A stretch of DNA of 64,000 nt from Streptomyces atratus. GTDB lineage: Bacteria > Actinomycetota > Actinomycetes > Streptomycetales > Streptomycetaceae. Below the pieces are notes generated by a model that did no database searches, was not told where the DNA came from, and was given only the letters and a program-made list of their open reading frames with translations. The stretch lies in assembly GCF_014648655.1 (NCBI RefSeq), contig NZ_BMRN01000004.1:372001-436000 (forward strand), read 5' to 3'. The position numbers and the translations under genes were made by a program. Positions 51,842 to 61,300 of the stretch are shown here, in pieces (the stretch's first letter is position 1; every line of letters begins with the position of its first letter).

Positions 51842-53445
51842 GCGAGCTGTCCTACGCGCACGGCACCGGCACCACGGCGCTGCTCGGCGACACCATCGGA
51901 CGCAATCTCGACCGCGCGGTCGAGGCGTTCGGTGATCGCGAGGCGCTCGTCGACGTCGTATCGGGGCGACGCTGGACGTACGCCGAATTCGGCGCGGCGG
52001 TCGACGAGCTGGCGCGAGCGCTGATGGCGTCGGGGGTGGCCAAGGGGGACCGGGTCGGGATCTGGGCGATCAACTGCCCCGAGTGGGTGCTCGTGCAGTA
52101 CGCCACCGCCCGCATCGGCGCCGTCATGGTCAACATCAACCCTGCCTACCGGGCGCATGAACTGGAGTACGTGCTGAAGCAGGCCGGGATCTCGCTGCTG
52201 GTCTCCTCGCTCTCGCACCGCACCAGCGACTTCCGCGCCCTGGTCGACCGGGCCCGCGCGGGCTGCCCCGACCTGCGCGCCGTGCACTACATCGGTGACC
52301 CGTCCTGGGACGGGCTGCTGGCTTCGTCCGGATCCGTGACTTCCGGGCAACTCGCTGCCCGGGAAGCCGAGTTGTCCTGCGACGACCCGATCAACATTCA
52401 GTACACCTCCGGCACCACCGGCTTCCCCAAGGGCGCCACCCTCTCCCACCACAACATCCTCAACAACGGCTACTTCGTGGGGGAGCTGGTCGCCTACACC
52501 GAACAGGACCGGGTCTGTCTGCCCGTCCCCTTCTACCACTGCTTCGGCATGGTCATGGGCAACCTCGGCATCACCTCGCACGGTGCCTGCATCGTGATCC
52601 CGGCTCCCGCCTTCGAGGCGGCCGCCGTGCTCGCCGCCGTTCAACAGGAGCGCTGCACCTCGCTGTACGGCGTCCCCACCATGTTCATCGCGGAGCTGAA
52701 CCTCCCCGACTTCGCCTCGTACGACCTCTCCTCGCTGCGTACCGGCATCATGGCCGGATCGCCCTGCCCGGTCGAGGTGATGAAGCGGGTCGTCGCCGAG
52801 ATGCACATGGACGAGGTGTCCATCTGCTACGGCATGACGGAGACCTCTCCGGTCTCCACCCAGACCCGCCGCGACGACGACCTGGAGCGCCGCACCGGCA
52901 CCGTCGGCCGCGTCATGCCGCACATCGAGGTCAAGGTCGTCGACCCGGTCACCGGCGTGACCCTGGAACGTGGTGCGGCGGGCGAACTCTGCACCCGCGG
53001 CTACAGCGTGATGCTCGGCTACTGGGAACAGCCCGAGCGCACCGCGGAGGCGATCGACGCGGGCCGCTGGATGCACACGGGGGACCTCGCGGTGATGCGG
53101 GAGGACGGCTACGTACAGATCGTCGGCCGGATCAAGGACGTGATCATCCGCGGTGGGGAGAACGTATATCCGCGGGAGATCGAGGAGTTCCTCCACGGTC
53201 ACCCGAAGATCGCGGATGTGCAGGTGGTGGGCATACCGGACGACACCTACGGCGAAGAGGTCCTGGCCTGCGTCATCCCGAGGGACCTGGCGAACCCGCC
53301 GACCCTGGAAGAGGTGACGGGCTACTGCCGTGAACAGCTGGCGCACTACAAGATCCCGCGGCAGCTGCAGATCCTGGAGACCTTCCCGATGACGGTCAGC
53401 GGGAAGGTCCGGAAGATCGAACTGCGGGAGAGCTACGGGCAGTAG
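51838..53445 (+). CDS. fatty-acyl-CoA ligase (FadD-type)
   Basis: A 535-residue adenylate-forming ligase. It has INIQYTSGTTGFPKGATLSH, CYGMTETSPV, MHTGDLAVMREDGYVQIVGR, IKDVIIRGGENVYPREIEEF and MTVSGKVRKIEL, the FadD set. It activates medium- or long-chain fatty acids for beta-oxidation. The ATGA overlap with the preceding ligase suggests coupled expression of two ligases with different chain-length preference. Confidence 0.93.
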   Translation: MSELSYAHGTGTTALLGDTIGRNLDRAVEAFGDREALVDVVSGRRWTYAEFGAAVDELARALMASGVAKGDRVGIWAINCPEWVLVQYATARIGAVMVNINPAYRAHELEYVLKQAGISLLVSSLSHRTSDFRALVDRARAGCPDLRAVHYIGDPSWDGLLASSGSVTSGQLAAREAELSCDDPINIQYTSGTTGFPKGATLSHHNILNNGYFVGELVAYTEQDRVCLPVPFYHCFGMVMGNLGITSHGACIVIPAPAFEAAAVLAAVQQERCTSLYGVPTMFIAELNLPDFASYDLSSLRTGIMAGSPCPVEVMKRVVAEMHMDEVSICYGMTETSPVSTQTRRDDDLERRTGTVGRVMPHIEVKVVDPVTGVTLERGAAGELCTRGYSVMLGYWEQPERTAEAIDAGRWMHTGDLAVMREDGYVQIVGRIKDVIIRGGENVYPREIEEFLHGHPKIADVQVVGIPDDTYGEEVLACVIPRDLANPPTLEEVTGYCREQLAHYKIPRQLQILETFPMTVSGKVRKIELRESYGQ

Positions 53446-53467
53446 GACCGGATCGCCCCGGGCGTTG

Positions 53468-53689
53468 TCAGGCGGCCTCGATGATGTCGCCGGCAACGCC
53501 CCGGGTCGCGGCCGCCCATTCGATCAGCAGCACTTCGTAGGCCGCGGACTCCACGGAGGACCAGTCCTGCCCGGCGCGCGCGTCGACCAGGGCTCGTATC
53601 GCCTCGTTCGCCTCGGCGGCGGACGGGGATGTCGGTCGGGTCGTGCGCGGCGGGTCGACAGATGGTGTGTGCCGTGGAGTTAAAGCCAT
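53468..53689 (-). CDS. small hypothetical protein
   Basis: A 73-residue soluble protein (MALTPRHTPSVDPPRTTRPT, then EANEAIRALVDARAGQDWSS, ESAAYEVLLIEWAAATRG). The helical second half has no family I recognise. AGGTAGGG upstream of the ATG supports the start. It is convergent with the FadD-type gene, leaving only 22 bp between stops. Confidence 0.6.
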   Translation of the reverse strand: MALTPRHTPSVDPPRTTRPTSPSAAEANEAIRALVDARAGQDWSSVESAAYEVLLIEWAAATRGVAGDIIEAA

Positions 53690-53765
53690 GTTCCCTACCT
53701 TAAGGCCCGACACTGACAACCGGCCGAACATTTGTGGCCCTCGGCCCGAACGTGACCGATTGCAC

Positions 53766-54320
53766 TCACTGTTGTCGGTCGGTTCCGCTGAGGCGCGGGT
53801 CGAGCCCGGCGCGCGGGATCTCGCGCCGCATGCAGACCCTCGGCCAGCGGTCCAGGCCGTGTTCCGCCTCCTCCGCCCTGATCTTCCTCAGGCCGTCGGT
53901 GAGTTCGGCCTCACCCAGCGTACGGAAGCCGAGGCGGGCGTAGTACGGCGCGTTCCACGGGACGTGGGAGAAGGTCGTCAGCGTCAGCGCGCCCAGCTGC
54001 CGCCCGTGCGCCCACCGGGTGAGGTGGTCGATGAGCGTGCTGCCCAGGCCGCGTCGAGCGGCGGACGGATGGACGGAGACCTGTTCGATGTGGGCCGCGC
54101 CGTCGACCGGGTCGGCGATCAAGTAGCCGACCGGGCGGTCGTCGGGGTCGGCGGCCACCCAGGCGCGGCCGGCCCGGCGGTAGTCGTCCAGCAGTCCGAG
54201 CGGCGGGGGATCGTCGTCCGCGATGGCGGACATGCCGAGCGCGCGGAACGGTTCGCCGGCGGCGCGCTCGATGTCCTGAAGCAGCGGAAGATCGGAGCGG
54301 CGGGCGGTACGGATACGCAT
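53766..54320 (-). CDS. GNAT-family N-acetyltransferase
   Basis: A 184-residue acetyl-CoA-dependent transferase. It shows RIRTARRSDLPLLQDIERAA, motif A in VSVHPSAARRGLGSTLIDHL and the C-terminal APYYARLGFRTLGEAELTDG. The substrate is unknown. It starts at the ATG at 54320, 23 bp after the zinc-ribbon gene on the same strand, so the two may be co-transcribed. Confidence 0.9.
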   Translation of the reverse strand: MRIRTARRSDLPLLQDIERAAGEPFRALGMSAIADDDPPPLGLLDDYRRAGRAWVAADPDDRPVGYLIADPVDGAAHIEQVSVHPSAARRGLGSTLIDHLTRWAHGRQLGALTLTTFSHVPWNAPYYARLGFRTLGEAELTDGLRKIRAEEAEHGLDRWPRVCMRREIPRAGLDPRLSGTDRQQ

Positions 54321-54343
54321 ACGGCCAGTATGGCGCCCCGGGC

Positions 54344-55075
54344 TCAGGCGCCGGTGCTGATCAGCTGGTCCGCGGCGCTGTTGACCGGCTGCGGCGTTCC
54401 CGTGCGGTCCATGACGAAGAGCGGCATGCCGAGGCCGTCCGCGCGCGCTTCGGCGTCCTGCGCGTACCCAGCGAGCGAGAAGAACACGCTCGTGACCGAT
54501 GCGCTCAGCGCGTTCAGCCAGAGGCACTCGACGTCGCGCAGGACGGTCGGGCGGGAGACCGCGTCGACCTGGGCGATCAGCCCGGTGGCCCGCAGATCGA
54601 TCCGCGCGGGGGAGCGCTCCGCCGGCTGTACGACATCGTGGTAGCCCAGCCACTTCAGATACCGGGCGGCGCTCGCGACCGCATCGTGTGCGGTACCGAT
54701 CGGCAGGGGCTGGAACGCCGGCCGGGGTGGCGGCGCCGTACGCGGCAGCGGAATGTGGGACGGCCGGTCGGGCCGGGCCCCGCCGGCGGGGCCGGGGGCG
54801 CTGTCGGTTTCCGTCACCGGCCGGACCGGTATCCGCAGCACCGTCCCGCACGGGCAGCACAGCTCCGGCTGCGGCCACTGGTCGTGGCGCCCGCAGGTGC
54901 GACAGCGCACCGTCACCCAGTCGTCGTTCCAGGTGCGGTGCGTGATGGGTACGACCGGGGCGCCGCGCAGCACGGGCGGGGCGCTCGGCGCACCGCACGG
55001 GCAGGGATAGGCCGGTGTGCTGTACGTGTGGTCGCGGCGGCAGGCCGGGCAGCGTACCGGCACCGACTCCACCAT
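54344..55075 (-). CDS. double zinc-ribbon protein with a degenerate Mrr-like nuclease domain
   Basis: A 243-residue protein. Two zinc ribbons are visible: CPACRRDHTYSTPAYPCPCG (about residues 9-28) and CRTCGRHDQWPQPELCCPCG (about 56-75). After a Pro-rich linker, residues about 150-235 resemble a restriction-endonuclease/Mrr-type PD-(D/E)XK fold: AARYLKWLGYHDV, IDLRATGLIAQVDAVSRPTV, VFFSLAGYAQDAEARADG. The position expected to hold the catalytic Lys (QVK in active enzymes) is QVD, so catalysis is probably lost. The ATG at 55075 has GGAGGG six bases upstream. It may bind nucleic acid as a structural or sensing protein. Confidence 0.6.
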   Translation of the reverse strand: MVESVPVRCPACRRDHTYSTPAYPCPCGAPSAPPVLRGAPVVPITHRTWNDDWVTVRCRTCGRHDQWPQPELCCPCGTVLRIPVRPVTETDSAPGPAGGARPDRPSHIPLPRTAPPPRPAFQPLPIGTAHDAVASAARYLKWLGYHDVVQPAERSPARIDLRATGLIAQVDAVSRPTVLRDVECLWLNALSASVTSVFFSLAGYAQDAEARADGLGMPLFVMDRTGTPQPVNSAADQLISTGA

Positions 55076-55414
55076 GAACTCCCTCCGGCCCCGGTCGCGC
55101 GCCCCGGCGACGGGCCACCTCGGCGCACCCGAGCGCGCCGGCGCCGACCGATGCGGGCCGACTCCGCTCCGTATCCCCATGGTCCCCCAGGGGCGAGGCC
55201 CTGGGGGGTGACTTGGCGTACTTCGTGGACCGGTGCGCGCATCGGCCGCCCCACGCCCACTCTCTTGACGGTCACCCGGCCGCACTTTAGATTGACTTTC
55301 GCATAGCAGAATCAAGTTTCCGCAATGTGAAATAAACGCGGAATCAATGCGGAATCGGTGCTCTCAGGTGGCGCGACAGAGCCCGACTCCACCAGGTCCG
55401 AGCAGGAGCACTCA
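55076..55414. promoter_or_regulatory. divergent control region upstream of glyoxylate carboligase
   Basis: This 339-bp region holds a GC-rich palindrome (CCCCCAGGG at 55184-55192 with its complement at 55199-55207). Near gcl it holds an AT-rich promoter-like stretch with three similar direct repeats: GCAGAATC at 55306-55313, GCGGAATC at 55338-55345 and GCGGAATC at 55349-55356. The sequence TTTCCGCAATGTGAAA (55317-55332) lies among them. No gene is recognised. Confidence 0.5.
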
Positions 55415-57199
55415 ATGCCACGAATGACCGCTGCCCGAGCGGCAGTTGAGATCCTCAAGCGCGAAGGCGTCGGCAACGCGTTCGGTGTGCCGGGCGCGGC
55501 GATCAACCCCTTCTACGCGGCCCTCAAGGCCTCCGGCGGGATTCATCACACGCTCGCCCGTCATGCCGAGGGTGCCTCCCACATGGCGGAGGGCTACACC
55601 CGGGCGCGCCCGGGCAACATCGGCGTCTGCATCGGTACGTCGGGACCGGCCGGCACCGACATGATCACCGGCCTCTACTCCGCCATCGCCGACTCCGTCC
55701 CGATCCTCTGCATCACCGGGCAGGCCCCGACCGCCGTGCTCCACAAGGAGGACTTCCAGGCGGTCGACATCGCCTCGATCGCGGCGCCCGTCACCAAGGC
55801 CGCGACGACCGTCCTCGAAGCCGCCCAGGTCCCGGGGGTCTTCCAGCAGGCCTTCCACCTGATGCGCACCGGCCGCCCCGGCCCGGTCCTCATCGACCTG
55901 CCCATCGATGTCCAGCTCACCGAGATCGAGTTCGACCCGGACCTGTACGAGCCGCTGCCGGTGCACAGGCCCGCCGCGACCCGCAAGCAGATCGAGCGAG
56001 CCCTGGAGATGCTGAACGCCTCCGCGCGCCCGCTGCTCGTCGCGGGCGGCGGCGTCATCAACGCGGATGCGTCCGAACTCCTGGTGGAATTCGCCGAGTT
56101 GACCGGGGTGCCGGTCGTCCCGACCCTGATGGGCTGGGGCATCATCGCCGACGATCACGCGCTGAACGCGGGCATGGTCGGCCTGCAGACCTCGCACCGC
56201 TACGGCAACGAGAACTTCCTGGAGTCCGACTTCGTCCTCGGTATCGGCAACCGCTGGGCCAATCGCCACACCGGAAGGCTGGACGTCTACACCCGGGGCC
56301 GCACCTTCGTCCACGTGGACATCGAGCCCACCCAGCTCGGGAAGATCTTCGCCCCCGACCTCGGCATCGCCTCCGACGCCAAGGCCGCGCTGGAACTGTT
56401 CGTCGAGGTGGCGCGCGAGCTGAAGGCGGCCGGAAAGCTCAAGGACCGCTCGGAGTGGGCCGCGTCCACCCAGGAACGCCGGGCCACGCTGCAACGCCGT
56501 ACGCACTTCGACAACGTGCCGCTGAAGCCGCAGCGGGTGTACGAGGAGATGAACCGGGCCTTCGGCCCAGAGACCCGGTACGTCACCACGATCGGCCTCT
56601 CCCAGATCGCCGGTGCGCAGATGCTGCACGTCTACCGGCCACGCCACTGGATCAACTGCGGCCAGGCGGGCCCGCTCGGCTGGACCATCCCGGCCGCGCT
56701 GGGCGTCGCCACGGCCGACCCGGACGGCTCCGTCGTCGCGCTCTCCGGCGACTACGACTTCCAGTTCATGCTGGAGGAGCTGGCCGTCGGTGCGCAGCAC
56801 CGCATCCCGTACGTCCATGTCCTGGTGAACAACTCCTACCTGGGACTGATCCGCCAGGCGCAGCGCAACTTCGACATCGACTTCCAGGTCAACCTGGAGT
56901 TCGAGAACCTCAACTCGCCGGAGATCGGCGGCTACGGCGTGGATCACGTCAAGGTCGTCGAGGGCCTGGGCTGCAAGGCGATCCGCGTCACCGAGCCGGA
57001 ACAGTTGCTGCCGGCCTTCGAGGAGGCGAAGAAGCTGGCGGCGGAGTTCCGGGTCCCGGTGGTGGTCGAGGCGATCCTGGAGCGCGTGACGAACATCGCG
57101 ATGAGCGGTACGGACATCGCGTCCGTCAACGAGTTCGAGGACATCGCGACGGACCCGTCCCACGCACCGACCGCGATCCGCCTGCTCCGCGCGCCCTGA
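55415..57199 (+). CDS. gcl: glyoxylate carboligase (tartronate-semialdehyde synthase)
   Basis: A 594-residue thiamin-diphosphate enzyme that condenses two glyoxylates to tartronate semialdehyde and CO2. It closely follows the E. coli enzyme: [60 protein letters not shown] and the ThDP segment [15 protein letters not shown]. The family lacks the usual catalytic Glu and has Val51 in E. coli; here position 51 is Ala ([13 protein letters not shown]). The ATG at 55415 has AGGAG upstream. It works with tartronate semialdehyde reductase (63381) in the glycerate pathway. Confidence 0.95.
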   Translation: MPRMTAARAAVEILKREGVGNAFGVPGAAINPFYAALKASGGIHHTLARHAEGASHMAEGYTRARPGNIGVCIGTSGPAGTDMITGLYSAIADSVPILCITGQAPTAVLHKEDFQAVDIASIAAPVTKAATTVLEAAQVPGVFQQAFHLMRTGRPGPVLIDLPIDVQLTEIEFDPDLYEPLPVHRPAATRKQIERALEMLNASARPLLVAGGGVINADASELLVEFAELTGVPVVPTLMGWGIIADDHALNAGMVGLQTSHRYGNENFLESDFVLGIGNRWANRHTGRLDVYTRGRTFVHVDIEPTQLGKIFAPDLGIASDAKAALELFVEVARELKAAGKLKDRSEWAASTQERRATLQRRTHFDNVPLKPQRVYEEMNRAFGPETRYVTTIGLSQIAGAQMLHVYRPRHWINCGQAGPLGWTIPAALGVATADPDGSVVALSGDYDFQFMLEELAVGAQHRIPYVHVLVNNSYLGLIRQAQRNFDIDFQVNLEFENLNSPEIGGYGVDHVKVVEGLGCKAIRVTEPEQLLPAFEEAKKLAAEFRVPVVVEAILERVTNIAMSGTDIASVNEFEDIATDPSHAPTAIRLLRAP

Positions 57200-57215
57200 C
57201 GGCACGTCGGCCGGT

Positions 57216-57252
57216 CCGTGGTCCTCGCCCCGGAGCCGGGCGGGGACCACGG
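57216..57252. terminator. bidirectional terminator between gcl and the convergent hydrolase gene
   Basis: A 15-bp stem (57216-57230 with 57238-57252, one G-U pair) with a seven-base loop, located between the two convergent stop codons. Confidence 0.8.
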
Positions 57253-57266
57253 TGTCCCGGGAGCGG

Positions 57267-58172
57267 TCAGAGCACCTGCGCGAGAGGCGCCACCGTCTCC
57301 CAGTGCTTGAGGTACTCCAGCGCAGCATGGGGATTGCCGTTGGCGTTCTTCACCATGTGCGTGCGCTCCAGTACGTCATCGGTTTCGGGGAACAGGGTCC
57401 TCAGCCGAAGGGTGGAGACGATGTAGTCGTCGCGGTCGGCGATGTTCACCCAGCGCTTGAGCTGGTCCGGCGTCCGCAGCGGTTGCGGGCGCAGCCGTTC
57501 ACGGATGACCGAGCGCAGGCCCAGCGGCGAGCCGAAGGTGACCAGCAGTGGCAACGGCCGGTCGAGCCTGTGCAGGGCCTCATAGGCGACGACGGTGCCG
57601 AGCGAGTGCGCGATCACCGCCTTGGTGTCCCCCGTCACCCGGGACAGCACGGACTCGATCGCCCCTTGGCGTACCGACTCGTCGTCAAGATAGGCGGCCA
57701 CCTGGCCCAGGTGGAATACGCCGGTGCTGCTGAGCGCGGCGAAACCGGAGCGAGCGATCGGGCCGAGCCGGCCCAGCATCGCGACAACCAGCCGGACCGG
57801 GGCGTACGGACCCTGCTCAGGACCGATCTCCGTGCGCAGTTCGCTCAGTTCACGGGCGGCTTCGGCGCTGTCGAGCGGGTCCGACGCGTGCCGGTGGATG
57901 TTGTCCATGATGTTCTCGCCGACCGCCTCGCTGGTGAGCGCCATCTGTTCGGGGAACGGCATGTCCCAATCGTCCTGTGGTACGTAGGGCGCGAAGAGGC
58001 TGCGGTAATGGGCCATGGCGACCGACGTCGAGCCTTCGTGGAGCCTGTCGGCCTGCTCCTGACGGCCGTTCTCACGCAGGGTGCGTGTCAGGGCGCGCAC
58101 CCAGTCCGTCCTCAGCTGCTCCTCGGTCTCGTCCTCGGGACCGATGCCGTGCACCATGACCAGCTCAGCCAT
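57267..58172 (-). CDS. alpha/beta-hydrolase-fold (lipase/PGAP1-like) protein
   Basis: A 301-residue soluble hydrolase-like protein. An N-terminal MAELVMVHGIGPE (oxyanion HG) and a nucleophile elbow AHSLGTVVAYEALHRL, with Ser in GHSLG-like context, support a lipase or esterase fold. A probable catalytic Asp and His lie towards the C-terminus (NIADRDDYIV, HMVKNANGNPHAA). There is no signal peptide, so it acts in the cytoplasm or at the inner membrane. The ATG at 58172 has GGAGAGG upstream. It is divergent, 143 bp apart, from the caspase-STAND-repeat gene and may be its functional partner; that is inference. Confidence 0.78.
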   Translation of the reverse strand: MAELVMVHGIGPEDETEEQLRTDWVRALTRTLRENGRQEQADRLHEGSTSVAMAHYRSLFAPYVPQDDWDMPFPEQMALTSEAVGENIMDNIHRHASDPLDSAEAARELSELRTEIGPEQGPYAPVRLVVAMLGRLGPIARSGFAALSSTGVFHLGQVAAYLDDESVRQGAIESVLSRVTGDTKAVIAHSLGTVVAYEALHRLDRPLPLLVTFGSPLGLRSVIRERLRPQPLRTPDQLKRWVNIADRDDYIVSTLRLRTLFPETDDVLERTHMVKNANGNPHAALEYLKHWETVAPLAQVL

Positions 58173-58279
58173 GCCTCTCCTGTCAGTTCCGCGTCCGTGC
58201 TGCCCACGTACGCGCCGGCACTCCATCGCCAAGACGAACGGCGGCCGTCGTCAGTTCCTCAACTCTGCGGGCCGGGCGA

Positions 58280-58309
58280 TTGGTTGAAAGAAGTTCCGGT
58301 GTCGATAAT
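58280..58309 (+). promoter_or_regulatory. consensus-like promoter giving a leaderless caspase-STAND transcript
   Basis: -35 TTGGTT (58280-58285), an 18-bp spacer and -10 GATAAT (58304-58309). Transcription seven bases downstream would begin on the G of GTG at 58316, so the mRNA would be leaderless. This is the best-matching housekeeping promoter I saw in the window. Confidence 0.6.
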
Positions 58310-58315
58310 GAGCAG

Positions 58316-61300
58316 GTGGCAGATGAACGCAAGGCATTGGTGATCGCTTCACACTGGGACGTCCGCGAGGAGAAGCCCGGGAGCAGGCTGGATCTGCTGG
58401 AACCGTGCGCCACCGAGCTCACCACCCTGCTTCTGGACCCCCTCCGCGGCGGGTGCGTGCCGGCATGGGGAGACGGCCTGCTGACCGATCCCACGGTCGA
58501 CGAGGTGACCGCCGCACTCACGGAGTCCTTCGCCGGAGCCTCGGCGTCCGGCGACTCTCTGGTGGTCGGCTTCGTCGGCCACGGGCATGCCGGCAGGGAG
58601 GACGAATTCCTCTTCCCCGTATGTTCCACCCCGGCCGTCCCCGGCCCGGAGACGGCCCTGCAGCTTCCCCAGGTACTTCGCGCGCTTGCGCAGCGTCACG
58701 GCGGCGTCCGGGAACTCACCGTCATCGTCGACGCGTGCATGTCGGGTTACGCGGTACTCGCCGGCGCGAGCACCTGGTTCCGGTCCGCCATGCAGACGGG
58801 CCGAAGGGTCGAGATCCTCTCGTCGGCGGACGGCCGACTGGCGTACGGTCTGCAGTTCACGGTCGCCCTCAACGGGCTGATCAGACAAGGGGACATCCGG
58901 CTGGGCGGGAAGCTGTACACCGGCCCCGTGCGCCGACTGGTGGATCCGCAGCTCGTGAAGCAGGATCCGCAGACGGCCTCCTACGACGGCGGCGGAAGTG
59001 CCTCCGGTGACCCGTACGGTACCTGGATCGCCCACAACGTCGCGCACAACGCGTCCCTGAGCGTGCTGGCAGGGACGCGTGCCGCCAAAGAGCTCGTTCC
59101 CGCACTTCAGTACTTCCAGGCCCCTGACGAGCTGGCGAGGTTCACCGCGTCGGTCCGCCGGCACCGGGTCGTGGTCGTGGTCGGCGCCATGGGCACGGGC
59201 AAGACGACGCTCGCCGCCGCGCTGTGCCGCACCGAACTGCTCCCGGAGCAGGGGGCACCGGCGATCTGCGCGGTCATCCGTCTCTCGGACGCCGCCTGGA
59301 CCTCGGGCCTCTCCATGACACAGCTCGCCGGTCAGCTGCGCCTGTACCTTCCGGGGTTCCCGGAAGCCGAGAAGGCATACAGGGCGCAGGCGTCCGCGGA
59401 CGACCAGGGCTCGCTGCGTACCGCGGAGTTCGGTGTCGCCGGCCCGCTCGGCCTGATGGAGTCCCGCGAGCCGGTCCGCGTGATCGTGGACGGACTCGAC
59501 CAGGTCCATCCCACGAACCGCGTCGGTGTCATGCGCGAGCTGGCCACGCTGAGCGACGCGGCACCCTCGTGGTTCGGCCTGGTGGTCACCAGCCGGGACG
59601 GTGTGCGCCTGCCGGACGACTGGCACCGCGAGTCGGTCTTGGCGGCGGCTGGGGAACGGCAGCTCAGCGCGTACCTGACGGCCCACAGCCACTCCGTGGA
59701 CGCACGGCGGGAGATCCTGCGCCAAGCGGCCGGAAACTGGGAGATCACCCGCTTGCTCGCGGACTTCGGGCCCCTGGCGCACACGGGCGGCGTGTCGTAC
59801 GAGGAGCTCTACGCGGGGGTGCTCCTTCCGGCCCGGGACGCGGCGCCGGACGGGCGGGGGGAGTGGGTCGATGCCGTTCTGGCCGTGCTCGCGGCCTCCG
59901 GGCTCGGCGCCGAGCTGCCCCGCGCCCTGCTGGCCAGGGCAGCCGGGGACCTGGGCGGTCCGGCCGGCGAGGACGCGCTCGGTCAGGTCCTGGATCTGTT
60001 GCCGGGCCTGATCGTGCGGGCGCACCATCCCGACGGTACCGAACTCCTCGGGGTGCACCACCAGACCCTGGTCGAGTACCTGTCCGGGATACTCGACGTG
60101 GTCTCCGGTCATCGCGCGCTGTGCCGGGCGTTGGAGACCATGGCTCCCATGGATCAGCACATGCCCGACGACCCGCTGCACGCCTACGCGGAACAAGCCG
60201 AGCCGGAGCACCTGTGGCAGGCGGCGCTCCGCGACCCGTCGCAGTACGAGCGGTTGCTCGCCGCCCTGGAGCAGCGCGCCGCTGCCGAGCCCACGGTCAA
60301 CCGCGACCGATGGGCGGCCTGGGCCCAGCGTTTGGCGGAGCGTCTCGGCGCGGACACCCCGATTCCGCTCCGCGCACGGGAGCGGGCCGCCTATTGGACG
60401 GGTAAGGCCGGTTCCTACCGGCGTTCTCGGGAACTGCACCAGGAGCTGCTGGAGGATCAGCGGCGCGTCCTCGCACAGGACGCGCCGGAGGTGCTGGAGA
60501 CCCGGCACCGGATCGCGTACGCGACCGGTGAGACCGGCGACTTCCACACGGCGGTGGAGCTGCACCGGGCCGTGCTGGCCGATCAGATACGGGTCCTGGG
60601 CCCGGACGACCGGCGCACTCTGGCCACCCGGCATCACATCGCGTACTGGACCGGCCGGGGCGGGGACATGATGGAGGGGTTGCGGCTGCACGAGGAGTTG
60701 CTGGAGGATCAGCGCAGGGTGCTCGGCCCGATGGATCAGGACGTGCTGGAGAGCCGCCACTACATCGCGTACTGGCACGGTGTCCTCGGGCGGCCCCTGC
60801 AGGCGCTGGCCCTCCATGACGAACTGCTGCACGACCGTCTCGCCGTGTTCGGGGAGGACCACGCGCAGGTCGTCTTCAGCCGGATGAACATCTGCAGGTT
60901 CCTGGGAGAGGCCGGGCGACGGCAGGAGGCTCTCAGCGGCTACCGCGCTCTCCTGCCGGACGTGGAGCGCATCCGCGGCGAGGACCATCCCAACACGCTG
61001 GTGGTGCGGCTGAACATCGCCCGCTACACCTGGGAACTGGGTGACCCGGAGGGCTCGCTGAGGCTGCACGAGGCGCTGATCGAGGACCAGCGCCGGGTCA
61101 ACGGCGCAAACCACCCCACGGTGATGATCTCCCGCTACAACATGGCCATGCTGAAGGCCGAGCTGGGTGATCCGGTCACCGCCCTGGCAGAGCTGGACGC
61201 CCTCCACGCGGACCGGCTCGCCCGCTACCAAAATCCCCTCCATGCCGAGGTGATCACGACGTTGTACGGACGGGCTCTGGTCACCGCGCAGCTCGGGGAC

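Noticed and set aside
58280..58315. TTG codon as an upstream start of the caspase-STAND gene
   Set aside because: No ribosome site precedes it and it overlaps the -35 element of a near-consensus promoter. The GTG at 58316 fits a leaderless start better.
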